From the NCBI RefSeq assembly GCF_021044625.1, contig NZ_CP087999.1, positions 5,105,001-5,169,000 of the forward strand: a DNA stretch of 64,000 bases, given 5' to 3'. Shown piece after piece: positions 8,108-20,257 of this stretch. The notes below the pieces were generated by a model. The model made no database searches and was not told where the DNA came from. It saw only the letters and a program-made list of their open reading frames with translations. Numbering within the stretch: position 1 is the first letter of the stretch; every line of letters starts with the position of its first letter. The position numbers were made by a program, and so were the translations under genes. Source of the DNA: Geomonas sp. RF6 (GTDB lineage Bacteria; Desulfobacterota; Desulfuromonadia; Geobacterales; Geobacteraceae).

Positions 8108-10414
8108 CTATGCGATGGAGGCAAGCTCGAGCCTGCCCCCCCAGCGGCGGATAAGTTCGCGGCGCAGCGTGTCGTGGCCGGGGGCGCGGAAATGGGGGTC
8201 ATCCTCTACAAGGGCGAACGCCTCCGTTCTTGCCTCTTCCAGCACCCCTGCGTCGCGCAGGAGATCGGCCACCTTAAGCTCGGGAATCCCCGCCTGGCGG
8301 GTGCCGAAGAAGTCGCCGGGGCCGCGGATCTCCAGATCGGCTTCTGCGATGACGAAGCCGTCGTTGCTCTGCTCCATCACCTCGAGTCGCCTCAGGCTAT
8401 CTTCGGAGACGCGGTCGCCGGTCATGAGGATGCAGCGCGAGCGGGCGCTGCCGCGCCCTACCCTGCCGCGAAGCTGGTGCAGCTGTGACAGGCCGAAACG
8501 CTCCGCGTGCTCCACCACCATGACGGTGACGTTCGGCACATCGATCCCCACCTCGATGACGGTCGTTGCCACGAGGATGTCGCTCTCGCCCGCCTTGAAC
8601 GCCTTCATTACCGCTTCCTTCTCGGCCGCGGCCATCCTGCCGTGCAGGACGCCGACGCGCAAGTCAGGGAAGATCTTCGTGCTCAACTCCTCAGCCATCT
8701 GCACCGCCGCCTTCAGGTCGCTCTTCTCGGTCTCTTCCACCAGGGGATAGATGATGTAGGCCTGCCGACCCTGGCTCACCTCTTCGCGCACGACTCCGTA
8801 CACCTGCTTGCGCCGCGACTCGCGCGCTACCTTCGTCTCTATCGGCGTTCTCCCCGGCGGGAGCTCATCGATAACCGAGAGCGAGAGGTCACCGAAGACG
8901 GTCATGGAGAGGGTGCGCGGTATCGGGGTGGCGGTCATGACAAGGATGTCCGGATTGATCCCTTTCCGCTTCAGAAGGGCCCGCTGCACGACGCCGAACC
9001 GGTGCTGCTCGTCGATGACCCCGAGCCCCAGCCGCCTGAACTCCACCTTCTCCTGGATCACCGCATGGGTCCCCACAACGATCTGCGTCTCTCCGGAGGC
9101 GATCTTTCCCAGCGTGTCGCTCTTCCCCTTGATGCTCCCGGTCAGAAGCGCGGTAGTCACTCCCAGGGTGTCGCAGTAGCCGCGGATGTTCAGATAGTGC
9201 TGCTCGGCGAGGAGCTCGGTGGGCGCCATAATAGCGACCTGGTAGTCGTTTTCCACCGCGATGAGCGCAGCCATGAGCGCCACAAGGGTCTTCCCGCAAC
9301 CGACGTCACCCTGCACCAGCCTGTGCATCGGGTGCGGAGTCATCATGTCCTCCTTTATCTCGGTGAGGACGCGGCGCTGGGCACCGGTGAGGGAAAAAGG
9401 GAGGAGCTTCGTGAGCTCCTTCGTGTAGCGGTGGGTGACCTGGAAGCTGATCCCCTCCTCCAGCGCGATGCCGCGCTTCTTGAGGGCGAGCCCGAGCTGC
9501 AGGAAGAAGAATTCGTCAAAGGCGAGAGATCTGTGTGCCGCACCGCGCCCCTCGTTCAGCTCCGCGAGGCGAGCCGTCGCCGGATCCGGATCGTGCGATT
9601 CCTTCAGCGCCCGCGGCAGGGGGAGAAGTGCCTGGCGCTCCACGATCTCGGCGGGGAGTAGATCGGGGACGAAACGCGCGTAGTCCCGCACGACCTGGCG
9701 CATGACCTTGCGCATCACCTTCTGGGTCACCCCTTCCGTCAGCGGGTACACCGGGAGTATGCGTCCGAAGTTCTCCGGATCGCGCGCCATGACCTCGGCG
9801 AGCTCTTCCCCCTCGCCAGCCCATTCCACCTCCGGGTGGTGCATCTCGCGCTGGTAGCCGAACTGGGAGACCTCGCCGATGAAGATCCCGCGCCGCCCCG
9901 GGAGCCAATTCTTCTTCATGAAGGCAGGGTGGAAGTGGAACCACTTCAACGTGAGGCTCCCGGTTTCGTCCTTTACGATCGCCTCGAAGTAGCGCCGCCC
10001 CCCCTTCGTGGTCATCTCCTGCGCAGACTCCACGGAAGCAAAAAACGCCGCGCTGCTGCCCGGCCGGAGCGCCGCAATCCTTTGCAGCTCGCGCCGGTCC
10101 TCGTACCGGTGCGGCAGGACGTAGAGGGCGTCCTCCACCGTGCACATCCCCTTTTTGGAAAGGATGTCGGACAGCCTGGGCCCCACCCCCTTGATGACGC
10201 GTATGGGGGTGGCGAGCTCGGCGGGATGCTGGAGATCCTGCGGTTTCCGGATCATGGGCTTCTCCGCTTTTTCTTTGGGGGTGTGCAGCGAGATGCGCAG
10301 GGAGCCGTCGACGGCCTCCACGCTGAGGAGGTCTCCGGGCCTGAGGGAGAGGGAGTCCCTGATCTCCTCGGGGAGCGCGAGGGTGCCGTCTGGGGAGAGA
10401 GTGATGATCGGCAT
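8108..10414 (-). CDS. recG: ATP-dependent DNA helicase RecG with N-terminal AbrB-like domain
   Basis: RecG remodels stalled replication forks and Holliday junctions. The 768-residue protein has a wedge/OB region (about 60-300), Walker A GDVGCGKT, the DEQH box in VIDEQHRFGV, TATPIPRTL and the C-terminal helicase motif QLRGRVGRG. Residues 1-45 (ITLSPDGTLALPEEI, LSLRPGDLLSVEAVDG) look like a SpoVT/AbrB swapped-hairpin domain, which is unusual for RecG and makes it longer than the common 680-700. An alternative start at the Met near residue 54 has a better ribosome site, so the fused domain could be partly bypassed. A terminator-like hairpin separates it from the upstream DUF1858 gene. Confidence 0.95.
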   Translation of the reverse strand: MPIITLSPDGTLALPEEIRDSLSLRPGDLLSVEAVDGSLRISLHTPKEKAEKPMIRKPQDLQHPAELATPIRVIKGVGPRLSDILSKKGMCTVEDALYVLPHRYEDRRELQRIAALRPGSSAAFFASVESAQEMTTKGGRRYFEAIVKDETGSLTLKWFHFHPAFMKKNWLPGRRGIFIGEVSQFGYQREMHHPEVEWAGEGEELAEVMARDPENFGRILPVYPLTEGVTQKVMRKVMRQVVRDYARFVPDLLPAEIVERQALLPLPRALKESHDPDPATARLAELNEGRGAAHRSLAFDEFFFLQLGLALKKRGIALEEGISFQVTHRYTKELTKLLPFSLTGAQRRVLTEIKEDMMTPHPMHRLVQGDVGCGKTLVALMAALIAVENDYQVAIMAPTELLAEQHYLNIRGYCDTLGVTTALLTGSIKGKSDTLGKIASGETQIVVGTHAVIQEKVEFRRLGLGVIDEQHRFGVVQRALLKRKGINPDILVMTATPIPRTLSMTVFGDLSLSVIDELPPGRTPIETKVARESRRKQVYGVVREEVSQGRQAYIIYPLVEETEKSDLKAAVQMAEELSTKIFPDLRVGVLHGRMAAAEKEAVMKAFKAGESDILVATTVIEVGIDVPNVTVMVVEHAERFGLSQLHQLRGRVGRGSARSRCILMTGDRVSEDSLRRLEVMEQSNDGFVIAEADLEIRGPGDFFGTRQAGIPELKVADLLRDAGVLEEARTEAFALVEDDPHFRAPGHDTLRRELIRRWGGRLELASIA

Positions 10415-10437
10415 CGGAAAGGAAGGGGGAAAGAAAC

Positions 10438-10466
10438 CGGGCGGAGGCCGATGTGGCCGCCGCCCG
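10438..10466 (-). terminator. intrinsic terminator after the DUF1858 gene
   Basis: On the minus strand CCGGGCGGCGGCC...GGCCTCCGCCCGG forms a strong stem followed by TTTCTTT. It lies between the DUF1858 stop and the recG start. Confidence 0.65.
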
Positions 10467-10474
10467 GGTCGGTC

Positions 10475-10675
10475 TTACTGGAAAATGGCGTTCAGGTCGT
10501 TGACGATGTCGTCGACGTTGATGCCGTGAGCGGCGCAACCCTGCTCGAGGGACTCGTTCTGGGCGCCCATGCAGCCGACGCAGCCGAGGTTGTACTTTTT
10601 AAGGACCTTGACCGTGTCCGGGTGCATTCTCATAACTGCGGCGAAGGTCATGTCTTTGGTTACCTGCTGGCTCAT
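10475..10675 (-). CDS. DUF1858 domain protein, free-standing
   Basis: Sixty-six residues: MSQQVTKDMTFAAVMR, then HPDTVKVLKKYNLGCVGCMGA and a C-terminal HGINVDDIVNDLNAIF. This is the whole DUF1858 domain, a small helical fold with a CxxC-type cysteine pair that is also found fused to hybrid-cluster and redox proteins. The cysteines suggest a redox or metal role, but no specific function is known. A ribosome site (AAAGGAGAA) precedes the ATG at 10675. It lies between greA and recG and is followed by its own terminator. A paralogue of similar size lies at 30820-31014. Confidence 0.85.
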   Translation of the reverse strand: MSQQVTKDMTFAAVMRMHPDTVKVLKKYNLGCVGCMGAQNESLEQGCAAHGINVDDIVNDLNAIFQ

Positions 10676-10774
10676 GTTATTCTCCTTTGGTAGTTGAGGC
10701 TGAAGGATAAAGAGTGAAGGCTGAGGAGGGTCTCCTCGCCGGCCTCCAATTTCCCTGCGGGGAACTTGGTTTTT

Positions 10775-11251
10775 CTATTCGTACCTGATTTCCAGGATCT
10801 CGTACTCCTTCAGACCGGCCGGGACGCTCACCTTCACGGTGTCGTCGAGCTTGTGGCCGATGAGGGCTTTTCCCACCGGGGAAGTACAGGAGATCTTGCC
10901 GACCTTGATGTCCGCCTCGTCCTCTCCCACGATCTTGTAGGTGATCTCTTCCTCTGTGGCGGTGTCGTACACCGTCACCGTGGCGCCGAAGACGACTTTG
11001 TCAGGCTTCAGGTTGGAAAGGTCGACGACGTAGGCGCGAGCGAGCTTGTCGCCGAGCTCGGCGATGCGCCCCTCGATGAAGGCCTGGCGGTGCTTGGCAG
11101 CGTCGTACTCTGCGTTCTCCGAGAGGTCGCCGTGCGATCTGGCCTCAGCTATGTCCTGAATAACCTTGGGACGTTCCTCCCTTATCAGGCGCTTCAGATC
11201 TTCCTGGAGTGCCTCATAGCTTTCCTTTGTCAAAGGGACGGACTGGGACAT
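10775..11251 (-). CDS. greA: transcription elongation factor GreA
   Basis: The 158-residue length is standard. GreA rescues backtracked RNA polymerase by stimulating cleavage of the nascent RNA 3' end. The N-terminal coiled coil contains the family signature EARSHGDLSENAEYDAAK, whose acidic tip residues (D and E) coordinate the catalytic metal in the polymerase channel. The C-terminal FKBP-like domain includes VGKISCTSPVGKALIGHK. It lies 100 bases downstream of carB and may be carried on the same transcript, although GC-rich hairpins lie between. Confidence 0.96.
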   Translation of the reverse strand: MSQSVPLTKESYEALQEDLKRLIREERPKVIQDIAEARSHGDLSENAEYDAAKHRQAFIEGRIAELGDKLARAYVVDLSNLKPDKVVFGATVTVYDTATEEEITYKIVGEDEADIKVGKISCTSPVGKALIGHKLDDTVKVSVPAGLKEYEILEIRYE

Positions 11252-11276
11252 CTCTTCTACTCCTCTTGTGAAGTGG

Positions 11277-11335
11277 TGAAGGGCCCGAAGGCCCCTCTTT
11301 CTCGAGTAACAAACGAGAGGGGAACGCCACGTTCG
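11277..11335 (-). terminator. two adjacent hairpins between carB and greA
   Basis: On the minus strand CCCCTCTCG...GAGAAAGAGGGG and then GGGCC-TTC-GGCCC can form consecutive stems. No clear T run follows, so they may be an incomplete terminator or an RNA-stability element. Confidence 0.3.
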
Positions 11336-11349
11336 CGCTCCCCCCTTTT

Positions 11350-14604
<3,255 letters not shown>

Positions 14605-14658
14605 GTGAAACCTTTCTCCTTCTTTAAGGCGGATGGCCCGCCACTGCAATGTATCTCT

Positions 14659-14702
14659 AGTCAGACCAGTCAGACTGGTCCGACGGGTCTGACTCGTCTG
14701 AC
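14659..14702. repeat. GTCAGAC/GTCTGAC short interspersed repeat
   Basis: Between the radical SAM gene and carB the motif GTCAGAC occurs twice and its complement GTCTGAC twice within 44 bases, with related GTCCGAC between. The block can fold into a hairpin. It has no T run and no coding role. Confidence 0.55.
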
Positions 14703-14715
14703 ATGTCGGATGGCC

Positions 14716-15627
14716 CTACTCCGGCTCGTCCTGCACCCAGCCGTTATCAAGCTCGCACTCCTCGAGAGCCTCCACCGCCTCGGCATACTCCTCCGCGGTG
14801 ATCCTCCTGCCGATCCCCGGGGTCTCCGGCGCCACGTGGGCGGGGAAGTACTGGCTCATGAGCGCTATGTGCGTCTCTCTCCCCAGGTGCTCAGCGATCC
14901 ATCGAAGGGTCTCGGCGCTCCCCGCCGCCCCTTCCGGGAGGACCAGGTGGCGGATGATGAGACCGCGGGTCCCGATACCATCCTCATCCGTCTCCAGGTG
15001 CCCCACCTGGGCGAGCATCTCGGCGACCGCGAGGCGGTTCAGCTCGGTGTATCCGGGGGCACCGGAGAGGCGCACCGCCTCGCTCTCCGAGGTGTACTTC
15101 ATGTCGGGGAGGTAGATGTCCACGATCCCCTCCAGAAGCTTCAGGGTATCGACTCGCTCGTATCCGCTGGTGTTCCAGACGATGGGGATGGTGAAGCCAT
15201 CTTGCACCGCGGCGTATAGCGCGGCCATGATCTGGGGGGTGTAGTGGGTCGGAGTAACGAAGTTTATGTTGTGCGCCCCTCGCGCCTGCAGCCCGAGCAT
15301 CTTGCCGGCGAGCTCGCGCACCGACAGGTCGGTGCCGTTTCTGAGCTGGCTTATCGGGAAGTTCTGGCAGAACCGGCAGGTGAGAGTGCACCCCGAGAGG
15401 AAGATGGTGCCCGAACCGCGGCTCCCGGAGATCGGCGGCTCCTCACCCCGGTGGATGTTTGCCGAGGCGATGCGGGGACCCTTTCCGGCTCCGCATCGCC
15501 CGACCTGCCCCGCGAGGCGATCGACCCCGCAGGCATGCGGGCAGATATCGCACTTCCTTAACCGCTGATACCCCTCTCTGACCCGCTCGAGGAGTTCACC
15601 GGATTCGAACATTTCCTTGTAGCGCAT
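14716..15627 (-). CDS. radical SAM protein, PflX-like (COG1313 type)
   Basis: The start is ATG 15627 (MRYKEMFESGELL) with GAAGGGA upstream; the longer frame runs into a repeat element. The 303 residues begin with a cysteine-rich motif (KCDICPHACGVDRLAGQ...RCGAG), then carry the radical SAM cluster CTLTCRFC (CX3CX2C), which binds a 4Fe-4S cluster and S-adenosylmethionine. The rest is a partial TIM barrel (IVWNTSGYE, VDIYLPDMKY). Resemblance is to the PflA/PflX group, whose members activate glycyl-radical enzymes or have unknown substrates. No glycyl-radical enzyme is encoded nearby. Its place between carA and carB is probably operon hitchhiking, but a pyrimidine link is not excluded. Confidence 0.88.
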   Translation of the reverse strand: MRYKEMFESGELLERVREGYQRLRKCDICPHACGVDRLAGQVGRCGAGKGPRIASANIHRGEEPPISGSRGSGTIFLSGCTLTCRFCQNFPISQLRNGTDLSVRELAGKMLGLQARGAHNINFVTPTHYTPQIMAALYAAVQDGFTIPIVWNTSGYERVDTLKLLEGIVDIYLPDMKYTSESEAVRLSGAPGYTELNRLAVAEMLAQVGHLETDEDGIGTRGLIIRHLVLPEGAAGSAETLRWIAEHLGRETHIALMSQYFPAHVAPETPGIGRRITAEEYAEAVEALEECELDNGWVQDEPE

Positions 15628-15652
15628 GCTCCCTTCTTGGCTTGTAGTCCAT

Positions 15653-15731
15653 GTAGGCCGGGATAAGCCGAAAGGCGTTCCCGGCAGCATTCCTGCCTTG
15701 TGCCGGAAACGCTCCGCTTATTCCGGCCTAC
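15653..15731. repeat. BIME-like repeat pair between carA and the radical SAM gene
   Basis: Two inverted half-sites, GTAGGCCGGGATAAGCCG...CCCGGCA and GCCGGAAACGC...TATTCCGGCCTAC, are separated by a short spacer. It is the same family as the 7162-7943 array, with different loop bases and a shorter spacer. Confidence 0.85.
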
Positions 15732-15742
15732 ATTTTATCGGC

Positions 15743-16867
15743 CTACTTCTTCTCACTCTCCATCATCTCCACGAAGCGCTTGAAGAGGTACTGCGAGTCG
15801 TGGGGGCCCGGCGAAGCTTCGGGGTGATGCTGCACCGAGAAGACCGGCAGGTTCTTGTGGAACATCCCCTCGACGGTCTGGTCGTTCAGGTTTTCGTGAC
15901 CGAGGTCGCAGTGGTCCCCGACGGAGAGGATGTCGACGGCAAAGCCGTGGTTCTGGGCAGTGATCTCCACCTTGTGCGTCTTCATGTCCATGACCGGGAG
16001 GTTTGAACCGTGGTTGCCAAATTTCAGCTTCACCGTCCGCCCGCCGAGTGCGAGCCCGAGGAGCTGATGGCCGAGGCAGATGCCGAAGGTCGGCTTCTTC
16101 CCGACCACCCCTTTCAGGTTCTCGATCACCTCTTTCATCGGCTCCGGGTCGCCCGGGCCATTGGAGAGGAAGATCCCGTCCGGATTCATGGCCAGGACCG
16201 ACTCCGCAGGGAAGGTGGCGGGTACCACGGTTACGTCGCAGCCGGCGGAGACGAGGCAGCGCAGGATGTTCAGCTTGATCCCGAAGTCGTATGCCACGAC
16301 CTTGTACTTGAGCTGCGACTTGTCGACCTGCGGGTAGCCCCCTTCCAACTCCCAGAGACCTTCGGTCCAGTGGTACGGCGCATCGCAGGTGACGCCGGTG
16401 GCGAGGTCGAGGCCGGACATGGAGGGGATGGCGCGCGCCTTGCGCACGAGGCTTTCCGGGTCGAAGTCGATGGTGGAGATGATGCCGTTCTGGGCACCCT
16501 TGTCGCGCAGGTGGCGGGTGAGCGCGCGGGTGTCGATCCCCTGGATCCCCACGATGCCGTTCTCCTTGAGGTAGGCATCGAGGCTCATGGTCGCTCTCCA
16601 GTTGGAGTAGCAGTCCTGGTATTCCCTGACGATGAAGCCGGAAAGATAGAGCTGTTTGCTCTCGATATCCTCCGGATTGATCCCGGTGTTGCCGATCTGG
16701 GTGTAGGTCATGGTGACCATCTGCCCCTTGTAGGAGGGATCGGTCAGGACCTCCTGGTAACCTGTCATGGCCGTATTGAAGACGACCTCGCCTGACGTTT
16801 CGCCCGATGCGCCGAACGCCTCACCCTTGAAGATCCGGCCATCCGCCAGAGCCAGTACTGCTTTCAT
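15743..16867 (-). CDS. carA: carbamoyl-phosphate synthase small subunit
   Basis: CarA hydrolyses glutamine and channels ammonia to CarB. ATG 16867 (MKAVLALADGRIFKG) follows CAGGAGCG; 374 residues is normal. The N-terminal CPSase domain has FNTAMTGYQEVLTDPSY. The class I amidotransferase domain carries the nucleophile elbow FGICLGHQLLGLALGG and the histidine/glutamate pair in VQHHPEASPGPHDS, so the Cys-His-Glu triad is intact. It lies 43 bases after pyrC in the pyrimidine operon. Confidence 0.97.
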   Translation of the reverse strand: MKAVLALADGRIFKGEAFGASGETSGEVVFNTAMTGYQEVLTDPSYKGQMVTMTYTQIGNTGINPEDIESKQLYLSGFIVREYQDCYSNWRATMSLDAYLKENGIVGIQGIDTRALTRHLRDKGAQNGIISTIDFDPESLVRKARAIPSMSGLDLATGVTCDAPYHWTEGLWELEGGYPQVDKSQLKYKVVAYDFGIKLNILRCLVSAGCDVTVVPATFPAESVLAMNPDGIFLSNGPGDPEPMKEVIENLKGVVGKKPTFGICLGHQLLGLALGGRTVKLKFGNHGSNLPVMDMKTHKVEITAQNHGFAVDILSVGDHCDLGHENLNDQTVEGMFHKNLPVFSVQHHPEASPGPHDSQYLFKRFVEMMESEKK

Positions 16868-16910
16868 GTTTCGCTCCTGAATCTTTTTCTGTTCGATCAA
16901 TCTGTAACGT

Positions 16911-18185
16911 CTATCCCTGGTGAACGACCTGCCCCTTCACGATAGTGTAGGCAGCCGCCCCTTTCAGGCGACACCCGAGAAACGGGGTGTTCTTCGACTT
17001 TGAATTGAGGCTCGCCGCATCCAGCATCCACTCCCTCTGCGGGTCGATGATGGTGACGTCGGCGATGGCTCCCGGCTTCAGCGTCCCTCTGGCTATGCCA
17101 AGGATCTTCGCGGGGTTGCACGACATTACCGTTACCAGCCCTTGAAGGTCGAGAACCCCCTCCTCGACAAGGGCGAGCGTCAGCGGCAGCGACGTCTCCA
17201 GCCCCACGATCCCGTTCATGGCGAGGGGGTATTCCACATCCTTCTCGTCCGCATGGTGCGGCGCGTGATCTGTGGCAATGGCGTCGATCGTCCCGTCGGC
17301 GAGAGCCACCTTCATCGCAGCGACGTCGTCGGCTCCGCGCAACGGCGGGTTCATCTTGGCATTGGTGTTGTAGCCGCGTACCGCCTCGTCCGTGAGGGTG
17401 AAGTAGTGCGGCGCGGTCTCGCAGGTGACCTTCACGCCACGGGCCTTCGCGTTGCGGATGATGCGAGCGGAGCCTTGCGTGGAGATGTGGGCGATATGAA
17501 CCGGGGAACCGGTGAACTCGGCGAGGTAGACGTCGCGGGCGACCGCCACGTCCTCCGCGGCCCACGGGATCCCCTTCAGGCCGAGCTCGGTGGAGACAGC
17601 ACCTTCGTTCATCACCCCTTCGCCGGCAAGGGACATCTCCTCGCTGTGGGAGATGACCGCGATGCCGATTCCCCTGGCGTACTCCAGCGCGCGGCGCATG
17701 AGGTCCGCGTCGGAAACGGGCTTCCCGTCGTCGGAGACGGCGACGCACCCGGCTTCCTTCAGCGTCCCGATCTCCGCGAGGCTCTCCCCCTTCCCCCCCT
17801 TGGTGATGCACCCGACGGGGAAGACGTTCACCACAGCCTCTTTCTCGGCGCGGTTCAGTATGTAGGAGGTGACCGCCTTGTTGTCGTTCACCGGAGAGGT
17901 GTTCGGCATGCAGGCGATGGAGGTGAAACCGCCGGCCGCCGCGGCGCGGCTGCCGCTGGCGATGTCTTCCTTGTACTCCAGCCCCGGATCGCGCAGGTGC
18001 ACGTGCATGTCGATCAGCCCGGGGGCCACCACCAGGCCGGCCGCGTCGATGACCGGGGTCGTCGCCGGAGCCACGAGATCCGACCCGATTTCCATGACAA
18101 CGCCGTCGGCGATCAGGATGTCGGTGACAGAGTCGATCCCCTGGGAAGGGTCTATCAGGCGGCCGCCCTTTATCAACAGGTTCAT
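16911..18185 (-). CDS. pyrC: dihydroorotase
   Basis: Dihydroorotase cyclises carbamoyl aspartate to dihydroorotate in pyrimidine synthesis. The start is ATG 18185 ([16 protein letters not shown]) behind GAGAGGTG; 424 residues fits the class I, zinc-dependent, catalytically competent type. Metal ligands are visible in [10 protein letters not shown], later His residues (VISHSEE, HIAHIST) and the catalytic Asp in IATDHAPHH. The terminal [10 protein letters not shown]...[11 protein letters not shown] block is standard for the amidohydrolase superfamily. It lies between pyrB and carA on the same strand. Confidence 0.96.
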   Translation of the reverse strand: MNLLIKGGRLIDPSQGIDSVTDILIADGVVMEIGSDLVAPATTPVIDAAGLVVAPGLIDMHVHLRDPGLEYKEDIASGSRAAAAGGFTSIACMPNTSPVNDNKAVTSYILNRAEKEAVVNVFPVGCITKGGKGESLAEIGTLKEAGCVAVSDDGKPVSDADLMRRALEYARGIGIAVISHSEEMSLAGEGVMNEGAVSTELGLKGIPWAAEDVAVARDVYLAEFTGSPVHIAHISTQGSARIIRNAKARGVKVTCETAPHYFTLTDEAVRGYNTNAKMNPPLRGADDVAAMKVALADGTIDAIATDHAPHHADEKDVEYPLAMNGIVGLETSLPLTLALVEEGVLDLQGLVTVMSCNPAKILGIARGTLKPGAIADVTIIDPQREWMLDAASLNSKSKNTPFLGCRLKGAAAYTIVKGQVVHQG

Positions 18186-18237
18186 CTGGCACCTCTCAAG
18201 CATTGCTGCGGGGGGGCTCCATGGCCGCCTCCGGTTT

Positions 18238-18343
18238 TGCCGGGAACGCTTCCCTTATCCCGGCCTACATTTCCCTTCGCTGGATCTGCCCCCCCGGCGT
18301 CCCCTCCCTTTCAAGGGGAGGGACAGGGTGGGGATGGGGTTCG
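18238..18343. repeat. solitary REP half-site followed by CCCTCCC repeat
   Basis: The pyrB-pyrC gap contains TGCCGGGAACGCTTCC...CCCGGCCTAC (18238-18268), a single half-site of the BIME family. Next comes the second dispersed repeat type at 18297-18340: CCCCTCCCTTTCAAGGGG then GAGGGACAGGGTGGGGA. Both are hairpin-forming and non-coding. Confidence 0.75.
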
Positions 18344-18351
18344 TCCACCCC

Positions 18352-19287
18352 CTACTCCGTCGCCAGCGTCCCGCCGCTGACGTGGTAGAGCATCGCCATG
18401 CGTACCGCCACGCCGTTTTCCACCTGCTTTAAAATGAATGACTGGTCGCCGTCCATGACGCTGGAGCCGAGTTCGACGCCGCGGTTCACAGGGCCTGGGT
18501 GCAGCACCATCGCCCCCGGCTTGGCAAGGGAGAGCACCTGCTCGTTAAGGCCGTAGTAGCGGGAGTATTCGGCGAGGCTCGGCAGGAGGCTCTTCCCCTG
18601 GCGCTCCAGCTGGATCCTCAGCATCATCACTACGTCCGCCTGGTCGACCGCCTCGCGGATGTCGCGGCACACAGTTACGTTGCCGAGTCTCTCGATCCCC
18701 GGCGGGATCATCGTCGCTGGTCCCGCAAGAAACACCTGCGACCCGAGCTTCGTTAGTCCATAGATGTTGGAGCGGGCTACCCGGCTGTGGGTGATGTCGC
18801 CAACGATCGCCACCTTCAGCCCCGCGAGGGTCCCCAGCTGCTGCCGAATGGTGAGCATGTCCAGAAGCGCCTGGGAGGGGTGCTCGTGGGCGCCGTCCCC
18901 TGCGTTGATGACGGAGCACGACACCTTCTGCGCCAGGTAGTGGTGGGCGCCGGAGATGCTGTGGCGCATGACGATGATGTCCGGCTGCATGGCCAGGAGG
19001 TTCAGCGCGGTGTCGGCGAGGGTCTCTCCCTTCACCACGGAGCTTGTGGAGGCGGAGATGTTCACCGTGTCGGCAGAGAGGCGCTTTGCGGCTATTTCGA
19101 AGGAGGTGCGGGTCCTGGTGGAGGCCTCGTAGAAGAGGTTGATGACCGTCTTGCCGCGCAGGGTCGGGACCTTCTTGATATCGCGTGAGTTGATTTCGCT
19201 GAGGTTGTCGGCCGTATCGAGGAGGAGCTCGATTTCTTCCCTGCTCAATTCGCTAAGGCCGATGATGTCTTTGTGCCTGAACCCCAT
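18352..19287 (-). CDS. pyrB: aspartate carbamoyltransferase catalytic subunit
   Basis: ATCase joins carbamoyl phosphate and aspartate, the committed step of pyrimidine synthesis. The 311 residues show the carbamoyl-phosphate loop [27 protein letters not shown], the [11 protein letters not shown] segment, the [12 protein letters not shown] motif and the aspartate-side sequence [11 protein letters not shown] regulatory subunit gene (pyrI) is not present here. AGGGGG precedes the ATG at 19287. It lies 55 bases after pyrR, with a terminator hairpin in that gap. Confidence 0.97.
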   Translation of the reverse strand: MGFRHKDIIGLSELSREEIELLLDTADNLSEINSRDIKKVPTLRGKTVINLFYEASTRTRTSFEIAAKRLSADTVNISASTSSVVKGETLADTALNLLAMQPDIIVMRHSISGAHHYLAQKVSCSVINAGDGAHEHPSQALLDMLTIRQQLGTLAGLKVAIVGDITHSRVARSNIYGLTKLGSQVFLAGPATMIPPGIERLGNVTVCRDIREAVDQADVVMMLRIQLERQGKSLLPSLAEYSRYYGLNEQVLSLAKPGAMVLHPGPVNRGVELGSSVMDGDQSFILKQVENGVAVRMAMLYHVSGGTLATE

Positions 19288-19304
19288 GGAACCCCCTGAT
19301 CATG

Positions 19305-19335
19305 AAAAAGGACCGGTCCGGGAGGCCGGACCGGC
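19305..19335 (-). terminator. intrinsic terminator between pyrR and pyrB
   Basis: Just after the pyrR stop, minus-strand CCGGTCCGG-CCTC-CCGGACCGG forms a near-perfect 9-bp stem followed by TCCTTTTT. It would stop part of the transcription before pyrB unless polymerase reads through, so it probably sets the pyrR to pyrB ratio. I see no PyrR-binding loop in the 55-base gap itself. Confidence 0.8.
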
Positions 19336-19342
19336 CGCACGA

Positions 19343-19927
<585 letters not shown>

Positions 19928-19956
19928 TTAAGATCCGAGCAGGTGCAGCCGCCTAC

Positions 19957-19989
19957 AAAAAAAGCCTTCTCGCAAGGGCGAAAAAGGCT
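19957..19989 (-). terminator. pyr leader attenuator terminator
   Basis: On the minus strand AGCCTTTTTCGCCC-TTGC-GAGAAGGCT is followed by TTTTTTT, a textbook terminator in the untranslated leader about 80 bases before the pyrR start. Together with the upstream PyrR-type motif it forms the OFF structure. Confidence 0.85.
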
Positions 19990-20044
19990 CGTTCCACAGC
20001 AGACAACCATAGATTGCGTGCGTGTATGCTTCTCCACCTTTGCT

Positions 20045-20058
20045 AACCTCACAGGGTT
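20045..20058 (-). promoter_or_regulatory. PyrR-binding loop motif (anti-antiterminator) in the pyr leader
   Basis: The minus-strand RNA reads AACCCTGTGAGGTT. It matches the known PyrR recognition consensus ARUCCNGNGAGGYU at 13 of 14 positions (C in place of U at position 3). It lies between the promoter and the terminator, as expected for PyrR attenuation. Confidence 0.85.
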
Positions 20059-20088
20059 AATTTAAAAGGCATCCGATAAATTTTACTC

Positions 20089-20117
20089 AAATTAGCATTG
20101 GGGCAGGCTGGAGTCAA
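20089..20117 (-). promoter_or_regulatory. sigma70-type promoter of the pyr operon
   Basis: TTGACT (forward 20112-20117) and TAATTT (forward 20089-20094) are separated by 17 bases on the minus strand. Transcription should start near 20082, giving a leader of about 205 bases that contains the PyrR-type motif and the attenuator. Confidence 0.75.
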
Positions 20118-20148
20118 GTTTGATTACTTTAATACATTAAAAACGTAC

Positions 20149-20247
20149 TGTCCGCAGATTACGCAGATTAACGCAGATTTTACCCCAAGAACAAGCTTTA
20201 TCTCCGGGTGTTTCAAATCTGCGGAATCTGCGTAATCTGCGGACAAA
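20149..20247. repeat. long inverted repeat with reiterated CGCAGATT motifs
   Basis: The left arm TGTCCGCAGATTACGCAG (20150 on) continues with TTAACGCAGATTT; the right arm ending near 20246 reads AAATCTGCGGAATCTGCG then TAATCTGCGGACA. The arms are internally repetitive (CGCAGATT several times) and about 33 bases apart, so a cruciform or long hairpin is possible. It sits between the glutamate synthase cluster end and the pyr promoter. There is no T run typical of a terminator. Confidence 0.8.
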
Positions 20248-20257
20248 GGTTTTTGAT

